Positions 55,250-63,633 are shown, counted from the stretch's first letter. The stretch: 64,000 nucleotides of DNA from Pseudomonas sp. KU43P (GCF_033095865.1 NZ_AP019365.1:3879501-3943500); one strand, 5' to 3'. The notes: a model not told the origin generated them from the letters alone. Made by a program: numbers and translations.

Positions 55250-55433
55250 GATTGCCCCCACCACGATCTCTACGATCAGAAGGTTAGACAATCGCAGGCG
55301 TTCTCACACAGCCTGGACCGAGAGCTGCCGGCCCCTCATTCTTGGGCTTAGGATATCCCCAATGCCCCAATAGTCGAGGAGAGTGGCTGCTTGAGCTATC
55401 GTATTCAGACCGTCTCAGCTTTAAGGCCATCTG

Positions 55434-55643
55434 ATGAGGATCGACAAGACAACGCAACTGATCAGCACCCGCAGTGAAGAAAACGCAAACCTGCTACTCC
55501 GGGCCGGATCGACGCTGTTACTCGTAGCTGACCGCCAGGAAGATGCTCATCAGTGGCTGCATTACCAATTCGGGTGGCAGCGCACGGGTGAACCTCCTGA
55601 GATCACGTTTACCGGCGTCGAGGGTGGCCCCGATCCATTCTGA
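55434..55643 (+). CDS. Small hypothetical protein (69 aa)
   Basis: The 69-residue product begins MRIDKTTQLISTRSEENANL, continues LLRAGSTLLLVADRQEDAHQ and ends GGPDPF. AAGG lies eight bases before the ATG. The sequence has normal composition and codon phase and could be a pseudomonad orphan. No known domain is recognised. Confidence 0.5.
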   Translation: MRIDKTTQLISTRSEENANLLLRAGSTLLLVADRQEDAHQWLHYQFGWQRTGEPPEITFTGVEGGPDPF

Positions 55644-55723
55644 CAGCGTCGCGTCAGTGGCGTTGGCAACCCAAAATGCTTGAGCCCTCATGGAAAGCGG
55701 AAAAAGTGCTCTGAATTCAAACG

Positions 55724-55784
55724 ATTGCATTGCACTTGACCACCTGTTTGCATTCGACGTGACCAATTGCATTCGTGGTGACCA
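55724..55784. repeat. Internal, diverged copy of the IS21-type left end
   Basis: ATTGCAT is followed by CACTTGACCACCTGTTTGCA and two further TGACCA...TTGCAT units, in the same orientation as the outer left end but clearly diverged. It lies directly downstream of istB, where the natural left end of the insertion sequence would be. Confidence 0.75.
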
Positions 55785-55806
55785 TCCTTGGCGCGAGGCA
55801 GATCCT

Positions 55807-56553
55807 TCAAGCGCGGCGGCGGCTTTTTACCCTACGCATTGATTCACCCTTCAACTCGATGACGTGGGATTTGTGAACGATCCTGTCGAGAATCGCGTCC
55901 GCGATTGTGGGGTCGGAAAACAAGTCATACCATTTTTCCTTCGGATACTGGCTAGTGATCAGCAATGAACCGTTTTGTGACTGCTGATCGATGACGTCTA
56001 GTAGAAAAGGGCCGAGCTGGGCATCGATACCGCCAATGCCCAAGTCATCAATGATCAGCAGCTCGGCGCGAATCAATTGCCGGCGTAGCTTCGGCATGGT
56101 GTGGTCAGCGTAAGACAGGGAGATTTCTTCGAAGAGCTTGGTCGCGGTGCGATAAAGCGTGGGTCGCCCAAGTCGGCAGGCTTGGTTCGCCAAGGCACAA
56201 GCCAGCCAGGTTTTTCCGGTGCCGGTCGCCCCTGTGATGATCACGTTTTGGTGGCGTGTCAGCCAGTCGCACTCTCCGAGAGACATCACGGTATTTCGGT
56301 CTAGACCACGGGATGCTTTGAATTCAATCGTGTCCATTGTGGCCTCGCTTTCACGAAGCCTTGCAGCTTTCAACAAACGCGCAATCTTCCTGCTTTCTCG
56401 TTCGCTGTTTTCGGCGTCAACCATCAATCCGAGCCTTGTGTCGAACGCCTCTTTCAACAATGCCGGGGTTTCCAGCTGACGCTCGTAAGCCACTGCCATG
56501 CCGTGCAGCCCAAGGCTCAGCAAATTCTGAACAGTGTTGAATACTGGTTTCAT
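55807..56553 (-). CDS. istB: IS21-family helper ATPase IstB
   Basis: The 248-aa AAA+ protein related to DnaC has Walker A ITGATGTGKTWLA and Walker B LLIIDDLG. IstB regulates IstA transposase and target choice. Its start overlaps the istA stop by four bases (ATGA), as usual in this family. The length is normal and no stops interrupt it, so the element may still be active. Confidence 0.95.
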   Translation of the reverse strand: MKPVFNTVQNLLSLGLHGMAVAYERQLETPALLKEAFDTRLGLMVDAENSERESRKIARLLKAARLRESEATMDTIEFKASRGLDRNTVMSLGECDWLTRHQNVIITGATGTGKTWLACALANQACRLGRPTLYRTATKLFEEISLSYADHTMPKLRRQLIRAELLIIDDLGIGGIDAQLGPFLLDVIDQQSQNGSLLITSQYPKEKWYDLFSDPTIADAILDRIVHKSHVIELKGESMRRVKSRRRA

Positions 56554-58100
56554 AGCGGCTCATCTCCTTGTGTGGCGTAATATTCCGCGCCACGAATGTT
56601 GGCGTGTTCGACCAAGGGGGCGGATCGTTGGAAGCTGGGCCGCAGATCGGACTCGTTACGAATGATTGCCCGCAGGCGCTCTGAACTTAGGATTTTCAGG
56701 CTATTGGCATACGCGCAGGCTGATTCCAGCCGGGAGGGTGAGATGTCCCCCTTGCGGACATCTCGCTTCAAGCCTATGACTGCCTTCATGCCAGTCGCAA
56801 AGTCTCGGCGCAGAGTGAGATTGTCTTTCACGTACCGCAACGTCTCCTGGCCTATAGTTTCAGCCCAAGCCATCAGTGCGTCTGGTTGCGAGTCTTGGAA
56901 CTGGCTGTGGTTAGGGGCCAGGTGTTCATTCAGGGTGCTAGTTCCACGATTCCGGCTGAGCTTGTGAGTGCTGATGACGCGGCGTTGGTAGACAATATCG
57001 AGCCAATCGTCACGCATACGAAGATCGACGAGCAGGTTCGCAAAGTGGTAAGGGACTGAGTAGCTGTGCTGTTCAAACTCGACGTGGTAGTCAGCGCCCA
57101 CGCGAACCTGATAGACCCACTGACTGTAGCTGTACCGCTGGTCGGGAAGAGGGCCAAGCGCGGGGTAGTCCAGTTCAAGATAACGGCTGGCCCTACTCTT
57201 GGGGTACGTCCTAGTGACGCGGTTGTTGAGCTGATCGACCCAGAATTCGATCTGCTCATTCAGCTCTTGCAACGAGAAAAATGTCCTCGCCCTCAGCCTT
57301 GCGAGCACAAACCGCTGCACGATCTGGACAGCAATTTCACCTAGCGATTTGTCCTTGGGTTTGCGAGGCCTAGCAGGAAATATCTGAAATCCGTAGTGCT
57401 CGGAGAGCTCGGAGTAAGCACGGTTCAGAACGACCTGATCCCGAGTGTTTTTCGTGATCGCCGATTTCAAATTGTCGGGGACAATGAAGCGTGGAACCCC
57501 GTCAAAATACTCAAGCGCCAGCACGTTACACCTGAGCCAGTTGGGTGTCGTCTGATTGTCCACTGCCGTGGCGAATATGTAGCCGGAAGCTCCTAGCGTG
57601 GCTACGAATACCTGAGCCTGGGCAATTTCTCCTGTGTCCGGGTTTGTCACAGGCATAGTCCGTCCGCAGAAGTCCACGAAGCACTTGTCACCGGGAAGGT
57701 GGATCTGCCTCATGCTTAGCTTTTGTTTATTCAGCCACTCACGATAAACCCTCGTAAATTGGGCGTATGAGGGGCCATCTGGCTCCGTTTCCCGAAACTC
57801 TTGCCAAAGCAATTCAAGGGTGATGTCAGGCAGTTTCAGCTGTTCGTGAATGGCGACCCAAGGGGGGTACACTTTTCTCTGCGCTGTGGGCCTGGGCTGA
57901 GTATGTAGGCATTCCGCAAGCGCTTTATCGTCGAGATGTCGCAGCTGTTCCCAAGTTTGTCCGCACAGCGTCAACTGATCGCGAATCGTGCGAACGGTAT
58001 TATGGGAAACCTTAGCCAGGCGACCGATTGATCTGTTCGACAAACTGGCGTCGCAAGCGAGACGCAGTACCTCGCGCTGCGTTTGTACTGGCAGCCTCAT
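56550..58100 (-). CDS. istA: IS21-family transposase IstA
   Basis: From ATG 58100 (GAGGAGGACAC before it) the product is 516 aa. It has an N-terminal helix-turn-helix (LSNRSIGRLAKVSHNTVRTI) and an rve DDE core with CFVDFCGRTM, FIVPDNLKSA and the Glu in DKSLGEIAVQ. It cuts and joins the element ends. The frame continues upstream to 58244 without a start signal. The gene is intact. Confidence 0.95.
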   Translation of the reverse strand: MRLPVQTQREVLRLACDASLSNRSIGRLAKVSHNTVRTIRDQLTLCGQTWEQLRHLDDKALAECLHTQPRPTAQRKVYPPWVAIHEQLKLPDITLELLWQEFRETEPDGPSYAQFTRVYREWLNKQKLSMRQIHLPGDKCFVDFCGRTMPVTNPDTGEIAQAQVFVATLGASGYIFATAVDNQTTPNWLRCNVLALEYFDGVPRFIVPDNLKSAITKNTRDQVVLNRAYSELSEHYGFQIFPARPRKPKDKSLGEIAVQIVQRFVLARLRARTFFSLQELNEQIEFWVDQLNNRVTRTYPKSRASRYLELDYPALGPLPDQRYSYSQWVYQVRVGADYHVEFEQHSYSVPYHFANLLVDLRMRDDWLDIVYQRRVISTHKLSRNRGTSTLNEHLAPNHSQFQDSQPDALMAWAETIGQETLRYVKDNLTLRRDFATGMKAVIGLKRDVRKGDISPSRLESACAYANSLKILSSERLRAIIRNESDLRPSFQRSAPLVEHANIRGAEYYATQGDEPL

Positions 58101-58241
58101 GTGTCCTCCTCGCGACAGGCGTGCCAAAGCCTCACCGGTCGCACCGTGTGAATATTGCAGACAAACGGAAGGTGGCCGACTTGACGTCGAACGCGAGGGA
58201 ACACAGAATGGTGGTGCGTAGGGCTCAAAACCTAACACCAT

Positions 58242-58276
58242 CAAAAAAGCCTAGGGCTCCACCCCTGGGCTTTTTT
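58242..58276. terminator. Bidirectional terminator upstream of istA
   Basis: AAAAAAGCCTAGGGC-(TCCA)-CCCCTGGGCTTTTTT forms a strong GC stem with A and T tracts on both sides. It lies between the 87-aa ORF (58340-58603) and istA and would limit read-through into the transposase from outside. Confidence 0.82.
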
Positions 58277-58339
58277 GTGTCCCAACTCTACCGGCTAACT
58301 CTTAGCCTGGGCTCATTGTGAAACTCCTATCTGTTTGAT

Positions 58340-58603
58340 TTACACGGCTTGCTGTCTAGCGCAGCGTTGCGTGGCTATCCAGCAGGCGACTTCTTTGGAC
58401 AGGGCGAAAAAGCCTCGACGATTGGGCACTTCAAAAAGCGGAACTTCGATAGTTCCACGCTGCTTGGCTTTTCGGAACGCGTCATACGAGGCGTATCCCA
58501 ACTCTCTCCACAGCGCACTGCCACCCACCATCAGGCCATATCGATCTTTGAGATCAAGCTCTAGTTCGGATGCCAGGTTGTGGATTTCAAGAGGCTCGCG
58601 CAT
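58340..58603 (-). CDS. Small putative DNA-binding protein (87 aa)
   Basis: The 87-residue product has LKDRYGLMVGGSALWRELGY, ASYDAFRKAKQRG and RRGFFALSKEVACWIATQR, a layout like small winged-helix/excisionase-like regulators (a helix-turn-helix reading LGY-S-AFR). No strong ribosome site is seen before ATG 58603. It may control the divergent gene at 58716 or the transposition genes. The assignment is by pattern only. Confidence 0.55.
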   Translation of the reverse strand: MREPLEIHNLASELELDLKDRYGLMVGGSALWRELGYASYDAFRKAKQRGTIEVPLFEVPNRRGFFALSKEVACWIATQRCARQQAV

Positions 58604-58715
58604 CGCACTTAATGTCCGGTTTGGTCACAGCTAATAGTAATAAACCACGTTCTTGCACTCCAGCCGTAAGGCGCCTACATTTTTTACGGTACAAACATCA
58701 GCTGGAAATTTGTAA

Positions 58716-59756
58716 GTGTCTGACTTCAAACGAATTGCGAAAATTTACTCGGATTTCGCAGATAACGTGCGCGAACAAATACCGGAAAATACAAACCCCC
58801 GCAGTAACACTGTGGAAATGCTCGCCGTGGGCTATTGGTTCGAGGGGCTGAGGCAGCGGACAGGTCTCAAAACGGCCTACGCGCTTGAACAGTATTTCGA
58901 AGAGGATTCGTTTCGAAGGAACAGCAATGGGACTATTCGGCATTACCGAAGCAAGTGGTCAAGGTACGAACAAAAAATGGTATCGCCCAAGGCCAATACC
59001 TTGGCTAAGGTCGAGCTTCAGGCACCGGGATCTTCTCGCGATCTGAATCATCCGCTATGGACACTGCTCAAGCTGAGGATCAAGCGAGAGGACGTCGACT
59101 TCGACCAGTTTTTTGGAACGTTGAATGCCGAAGTACAGGGTGTGTTGTTCCGAACCGCCAGCGACATGGCGTGGGGCATTTTACAGCGCGAATCGGTCAC
59201 TCAAAACCTGCTCGAAAAGCTTGAGCGCAGGGCGAGCTTAGATAGCCTCGCGGCGGTGGTAGCCATAGTGATGGAAGCAGATCAGATGGGCCGTCGTGCC
59301 CTTGCTATCAAAGCAGCAGATTCGTTGCACAAAGTGCTCTTAATGCTCGCCATGGAGCTACAAGCACGTGGGGTCGCAGTGGGCTTGATTGACTGGCTAG
59401 TCCTCAATGTGCTCCCCCTTGGTGTGCCTGCACACTTAGAGGTTTGGATGACTAGCACTGACTACATTCACGCGTCAGCCCATCTGAACACCATGGTCTT
59501 CCAGCATCCGGAACGACGCGGAAAGAGCCTTCCCTGGAAGCTACGCACCAGACTGATGTGCAAGCTTCTGGCCGGCGATATGGGAGTGGACGTAATGCAC
59601 GCTATGCGTCCGCAGTTCGCTCTGCGAGCCGACATCGGCGAAATCGCAAGCGATTTAGTGAACGAGTTCAACAAGACGTCAGCACTCAGAGTCTGGGGCT
59701 GGATGTGCATCATTGATGGCACGCCTCAGGTGGTGCCGCCCACATCGCTTTTATAG
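58716..59756 (+). CDS. Unrecognised protein next to IS21 genes (346 aa)
   Basis: From GTG 58716 the product is 346 aa, soluble and largely helical. Segments include MLAVGYWFEGLRQRTGLKTA, HYRSKWSRYEQKMVSP, VVAIVMEADQMGRRALAIKA and DLVNEFNKTSALRVWGWMC. No catalytic motif is recognised. The ribosome site is weak (GGAAATTTG). It lies between istA and the right end of the element, so it travels with the insertion sequence. It could be a regulator or an accessory protein of transposition. Confidence 0.6.
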   Translation: MSDFKRIAKIYSDFADNVREQIPENTNPRSNTVEMLAVGYWFEGLRQRTGLKTAYALEQYFEEDSFRRNSNGTIRHYRSKWSRYEQKMVSPKANTLAKVELQAPGSSRDLNHPLWTLLKLRIKREDVDFDQFFGTLNAEVQGVLFRTASDMAWGILQRESVTQNLLEKLERRASLDSLAAVVAIVMEADQMGRRALAIKAADSLHKVLLMLAMELQARGVAVGLIDWLVLNVLPLGVPAHLEVWMTSTDYIHASAHLNTMVFQHPERRGKSLPWKLRTRLMCKLLAGDMGVDVMHAMRPQFALRADIGEIASDLVNEFNKTSALRVWGWMCIIDGTPQVVPPTSLL

Positions 59757-59780
59757 CTCTCCGTTACTGCGTACCTTGAG

Positions 59781-59874
59781 TGGTCACATCCAATGCAAAT
59801 GGCTGGTCAAGTCGAATGCAAATGGGTGGTCAAGTGCGATGCAAACGCTTGGTCAATTCAGGTGCAATTTCCCA
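59781..59874. repeat. Right end of the IS21-type element with internal repeats
   Basis: Read inward on the minus strand, the end starts TGGGAAATTGCACC and is followed by four TGACCA...TTGCAT-type units at about 22-bp spacing, one more than the left end. Two units are identical over 20 bases to the left end. Confidence 0.85.
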
Positions 59875-59879
59875 CAAAT
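59875..59879. repeat. Target-site duplication, right copy (CAAAT)
   Basis: Identical to 48719-48723; the host sequence GGCAAATCGG continues beyond it. Confidence 0.88.
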
Positions 59880-60358
59880 GGCAAATCGGTAATAGCTGCA
59901 AGCCAGGCGCAGTACTTTTCAGCCTCATACCAATCCAAATGAGCCGGCGTGATAGGAAGGCGATTGAAATCATCCCAATACTTTGTGGCGCCAACATATG
60001 GTCTAAGCGTTAGTCCGTTGTATTTCAAATACAACCCAAACGACTCATTATCAACCTTGTATTTTTGAATTGAAAAATTTGACAATTCAACTTCATGCAA
60101 AGGCTTGCTATCACTATTGGCATCATAGGGTAAACGCTCCGGACCAAACCTCACGCCGTAGTCCCCCATCCAAAATTTTCCTCCCGTCACGAAAACCAAG
60201 TCCCCCTTGACCTTTGAAACAAAGGTGTCCAGTTCATCGACATTCGCCGTCGCTTGCTCTGCCTCAGGTGCCCTATCCGCTGGCTTGCATGCACTCAGAA
60301 GATTAAACCCCAGAGATATCACAAACACTCTTACGCTTATAATTACAGACGCTCTCAT
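59880..60358 (-). pseudogene. SUMF1-family lipoprotein gene, 5' half (split by insertion)
   Basis: The start ATG 60358 has GGAGGG four to five bases before it. The signal ends in the lipobox LLSAC. The mature part has the SUMF1 opening LVFVTGGKFWMGDYG, LHEVELSNFSIQKYKV and WYEAEKYCAWLAAI, and breaks at ITDLPF where the element enters. The 3' half is at 48159-48723. As it stands, translation would run into the element end for about five more residues and stop. Confidence 0.93.
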
Positions 60359-60666
60359 ACCACCCTCCAAGCGAGATGATCACGACCATTTAGAACATAA
60401 TAATAAGTATTATTCATCGCCATCGCGTACCCCCGCGCCGGCCTCAACTTGAGTCGACTCTTTATCGCAATCAATTCACGTCTCGCCCTATAAAGATCTT
60501 CATCTCGATTGAAGCCAATGCGTAGAAAGCCCACCAAAAACCGTTGCTGGCGTTCAGATACAGACCGTTCATTGTCATCGCCTGCCATGCTTTCGCAATT
60601 GACTTTTGGCTTGTGCCCGCGAAAGAGACAGCCTACTGATGTCAGATTATTTTGTCTGTCGGACAC
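60355..60666 (-). CDS. Hypothetical protein overlapping the SUMF1 lipoprotein start
   Basis: The product is 103 aa from GTG 60666, or about 77 aa from ATG 60588. It is basic and helical (RQQRFLVGFLRIGFNRDEDL, YRARRELIAIKSRLKL) and ends NNTYYYVLNGRDHLAWRVV. Its TGA overlaps the lipoprotein ATG, which suggests translational coupling with the now-split gene. It has no ribosome site of quality and could be the 3' remnant of a longer gene. Function is unknown. Confidence 0.5.
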   Translation of the reverse strand: MSDRQNNLTSVGCLFRGHKPKVNCESMAGDDNERSVSERQQRFLVGFLRIGFNRDEDLYRARRELIAIKSRLKLRPARGYAMAMNNTYYYVLNGRDHLAWRVV

Positions 60667-60873
60667 GTCTAAAAATTCTCAACCAGCGCATCCAGGCACA
60701 AGTAGAGGATCGTCATGCGATAAATTTCAATCACACAAAGTGTTTACAAAAGCTTGTAGGAAACAGACTACAGAATCATACCTCAGACTTTAACTTACAC
60801 AAACAAAACAGGTGTACTATTCACGAGGTGATATTGAGGGCTCATGCGTCTGAAAGCATCCGCATGCTGAGGA
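60667..60873. other. AT-rich gap between SagB-type gene and hypothetical gene
   Basis: There is no supported gene. It holds only very short frames and no clear terminator. Confidence 0.4.
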
Positions 60874-61890
60874 TCAACCACAAGCCACCCACTGGGTGTA
60901 CAACACCCCCACAACAAAATGAACTTGCTCGCGATCGCTATTCAACCCTAACAAAGGTTCTATATCCTTTTCACAGAGTGCACCTGTCAACCAAGTACCC
61001 AACCCAAAAGAAGCACTCATAATCTGAAACGTCTGCGCAATATGCCCAACCTCCAACAAGGCATTACGATAAGCGCGTGAATGCTCATGTTTCCACCACA
61101 GCTTATCAACCCTGGACGTAAAGAAAACACCCACCGGAACAGCATCGGCAAAGTGCTGCCCTGACAGCAGTCGCCCTACCGGAGGTGTCTTTGAAGAGGT
61201 TAGAATCAACTGATGATTAAAAGGATTGTAGTAATACAACCCTACCTCTAACCCTTCAACATTTCTGACCAGAACATAACCTTCAGTTGAATTCAGGCCG
61301 CCACCAGACGGGCTGCAGCGTCGTTTTCTAAGCGCATCCGGCAAACCACCTGATTCAGGAATCTGACGTTCCTCCACAAACCCGAGCGTGTATTCTAGAA
61401 TCTGGGCGAGCATTTCCAGACCCAGTGGAATATTAAGAAATTCTCTGGCAGTCGAGCGAGCCAGCAACACTTGTTCAACTGGGCCCCTCCGATGCTGGCG
61501 GGGCAAAGTAATGCCTTCTTTACAGAAGCTCACTGCAGTTTCTATTGGCACCTCCTTACTCCACACTTCTTCGCAGTGCGCCAAGTAAGATTTCGCCCAC
61601 TCCCCCTCATTTTCAGGACTGTCGTCAAAGGGGATATTTTTCGTACCAAAGTGGTAAATCCTAGACAGGATGTCACGCCCCCAGACTGCTGACTCTTCGC
61701 CTCCGACCCCCACTATTCCGGCTCGCACCAAGTCCTTATCAAGCGGATTTTCTAGATCCAAACAACACTCATTAGCCGCCAGGGAAACCAAGCGGTGTGC
61801 GTGAGCCAGAGACAACTCATACTGCTTATGCCTTTGAAAGGCCTCACACACCAGAGATGAACCAACAACAATAAAAAAAACAATTTTCAC
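60874..61890 (-). CDS. SagB-type flavin (nitroreductase-fold) dehydrogenase
   Basis: The 338-aa product has a C-terminal SagB/ThcOx-type nitroreductase domain: LLARSTAREFLNIPL, SPSGGGLNSTEGYVLVRNVE, GLEVGLYYYNPFNHQL, and FGLGTWLTGAL near the end. Before it is an N-terminal extension with SRIYHFGTKNIPFD, the equivalent of the YH-type motif of SagB proteins. Such enzymes use FMN and often oxidise residues in ribosomal peptides. The listed start is GTG 61890; GGAGG is 12 bases before it. An eight-T run follows the start. The gene is AT-rich compared with its neighbours. Confidence 0.85.
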   Translation of the reverse strand: MKIVFFIVVGSSLVCEAFQRHKQYELSLAHAHRLVSLAANECCLDLENPLDKDLVRAGIVGVGGEESAVWGRDILSRIYHFGTKNIPFDDSPENEGEWAKSYLAHCEEVWSKEVPIETAVSFCKEGITLPRQHRRGPVEQVLLARSTAREFLNIPLGLEMLAQILEYTLGFVEERQIPESGGLPDALRKRRCSPSGGGLNSTEGYVLVRNVEGLEVGLYYYNPFNHQLILTSSKTPPVGRLLSGQHFADAVPVGVFFTSRVDKLWWKHEHSRAYRNALLEVGHIAQTFQIMSASFGLGTWLTGALCEKDIEPLLGLNSDREQVHFVVGVLYTQWVACG

Positions 61891-61958
61891 TGATCACAGA
61901 CACCTCCAGCATAGCCAAGCATAGGCCGGCACTGTGCTTGGCACTAACTACCGAACGT

Positions 61959-62027
61959 TTACTTGGCCTTCACAACCAGATGAGCCAAATTGGCCAGTTT
62001 TTTCGACTCCATTTTCACTTCTTTCAT
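61959..62027 (-). CDS. Candidate precursor peptide, 22 residues
   Basis: ATG 62027 is preceded by GGAGAAG with ideal spacing and the frame ends at TAA 61959. The peptide begins MKEVKMESKK, ends LVVKAK, and has six Lys, one Ser, one Asn and one His but no Cys or Thr. It sits 68 bases upstream of the SagB-type gene in the same direction. By analogy with tiny precursor genes of modified peptides it may be the enzyme's substrate; a leader peptide or spurious frame are the alternatives. Confidence 0.6.
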   Translation of the reverse strand: MKEVKMESKKLANLAHLVVKAK

Positions 62028-62368
62028 TTTTGCTTCTCCATTGAATGCCGCATCATTGCGAAACTTCTGATGGTAGCCATTAAAACAAGGTGCACAAGCT
62101 TAGAAGTTGAATGAAAACTCCCCGGGATTTGTAGGAATTTTTGACTTACCTCACTTAATTAGTCACAACCTATCTTTCCGCTAAGCATCCGCAACCTCAA
62201 GACTGCGCTCTGTATCCATTATTTAGCGGAGCCGGCAGTAATCAGGCACTGTCTCTGATAACAGGAATGTTTTTCTAGCCGAGCAAGCACGGCTTTCGTA
62301 CTCCAACACACCCGCAATCCCTCAAGCGGTGTACAGTACCTCCACAACAAATCCCAAGGAGCCCGCCA
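62028..62368. other. Gap between the peptide gene and the carboxypeptidase gene
   Basis: About 340 AT-rich bases should hold the promoter of the peptide/SagB-type unit (leftward) and that of the carboxypeptidase gene (rightward). The ribosome site AAGGAG for the latter is near 62357. I see no confident -35/-10 pair. Confidence 0.4.
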
Positions 62369-63517
62369 ATGACCGTGACGCTGTCCCCCCTGCAGATCGA
62401 CTGTGATTTCGACTCCGGCAACATCCAGGTCCTGGACGCCAGCAACCCTTCCCAGGTTCACCTGGCGATTCGCCCGGACACCCACAGCGGCCACTTCCAG
62501 TGGTTTCACTTCAAGGTCAGCGGCCTCACCCCCGGCAAGGTCCACCGCTTCAGCCTGGACAATGCCAGCGAGTCTTCCTACAAGAACGCCTGGAGCGGCT
62601 ACAACGCCGTGGCCTCCTACGACCAGAACACCTGGTTCCGCGTCCCCAGCCAGTTCGATGGCAAAGCCCTGTCGTTTGAAATCAAAGCCGAGCAGGAGCA
62701 GGTCTGGTTCGCCTATTTCGAACCCTACCCGCGCGCGCGCCACAATCAGCTGATCGAGCGTGCGAAGCAGATTCCGGGTGTCGAACTGCTGGCCATCGGG
62801 CGCAGCGTGCAAGGACGGGATATTCCGCTGCTGCGCGCCGGCGACGGTGCGGTGGGCAAGCGCAAGCTGTGGCTGATTGCTCAGCAACACCCGGGCGAAC
62901 ACATGGCCGAGTGGTTCATGGAAGGTGTAATCAACCGGCTGCAGGGCAATGATGCGACGGTGCAGGCGCTGCTGGCGAAAGCCGATCTGTATCTGATCCC
63001 CAACATGAACCCGGATGGCGCCTTCCTCGGGCACCTACGCACCAACTTCAAGGGCAAGGACCTCAACCGGGCCTGGCAGGATGCCAGTATCGAGGCGAGC
63101 CCCGAGGTGTTCTTTGCCCAGGCGCAGATGAAGCAGTACGGCGTGGATGCGTTCATCGATGTGCATGGGGATGAGGAAATCCCCCATGTGTTCACGGCGG
63201 CTTGCGAGGGTAACCCAGGGTATACGCCGCGGCTGGCCAAACTGGAGGAGCAGTTCCGCAGCACGTTGTGCAGCGTGACGGCGGACTTCCAGACGAAGTA
63301 TGGCTATACCCGCGATCTGCCGGGGCAGGCCAACACGACGCTGGCATGCAATGCGGTGGGGATGGCGTATGACTGCCTGTCGCTGACCCTGGAGATGCCG
63401 TTCAAGGACCATGACGATGCGCCCAACCCGGTTACCGGGTGGTCGGGCGAGCGGTCGAGGATGTTGGCAGGGGCGGTGCTGGAAACGCTTTTGAAGGTGG
63501 TTGACGATTTGCGTTGA
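62369..63517 (+). CDS. M14-family zinc carboxypeptidase (cytosolic CCP-like)
   Basis: The 382-aa protein has an N-terminal beta-sandwich domain (HFQWFHFKVSGLTPGKVHRF) typical of the cytosolic carboxypeptidase (AGTPBP/CCP) branch of M14. The catalytic domain follows, with the zinc motif QQHPGEHMAEW, LIPNMNPDGAF, DLNRAW and VDAFIDVHGDEEIP; the catalytic Glu is in LSLTLEMPFKDHD. No signal peptide is present, so it is cytoplasmic. The bacterial substrate is unknown. The ATG follows AAGGAG. Confidence 0.88.
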   Translation: MTVTLSPLQIDCDFDSGNIQVLDASNPSQVHLAIRPDTHSGHFQWFHFKVSGLTPGKVHRFSLDNASESSYKNAWSGYNAVASYDQNTWFRVPSQFDGKALSFEIKAEQEQVWFAYFEPYPRARHNQLIERAKQIPGVELLAIGRSVQGRDIPLLRAGDGAVGKRKLWLIAQQHPGEHMAEWFMEGVINRLQGNDATVQALLAKADLYLIPNMNPDGAFLGHLRTNFKGKDLNRAWQDASIEASPEVFFAQAQMKQYGVDAFIDVHGDEEIPHVFTAACEGNPGYTPRLAKLEEQFRSTLCSVTADFQTKYGYTRDLPGQANTTLACNAVGMAYDCLSLTLEMPFKDHDDAPNPVTGWSGERSRMLAGAVLETLLKVVDDLR

Positions 63518-63522
63518 AGCTA

Positions 63523-63620
63523 CTGGCCTCATCGCCGGCAAGCCGGCTCCCACAGGTACAGCGCAGGTCTTGAAGGTTGCGCTTTTTCTGTGGAGCCGGC
63601 TTGCCGGCGATGAGGCCAGC
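63523..63620. repeat. REP pair between convergent genes
   Basis: Inverted REP units of the common type lie after the carboxypeptidase stop. They mark the return to host-type intergenic sequence to the right of the accessory region. Confidence 0.9.
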
Positions 63621-63633
63621 ACTGGATACGGCC

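Larger units (their letters stand above)
48724..59874. mobile_element. IS21-type composite element of 11,151 bp with passenger genes
   Basis: The ends start TGAGTAATTGCA and, in reverse, TGGGAAATTGCA (10 of 12 identical, 5'-TG...CA-3'). Inside each end are repeats of about 22 bp with the core CTTGACCA-N-CCATTTGCAT. A 5-bp target duplication and the in-frame restoration of the interrupted gene fix both boundaries. It contains istA/istB, two unknown genes near them, and a 7-kb left part with alkyl-sulfatase and envelope genes. A third, diverged end-like array lies at 55724-55784. Confidence 0.88.

Noticed and set aside
54872..55351. 159-codon open frame on the plus strand
   Set aside because: Its 3' part is antisense to the IS1182-type remnant and there is no ribosome site or recognisable domain.
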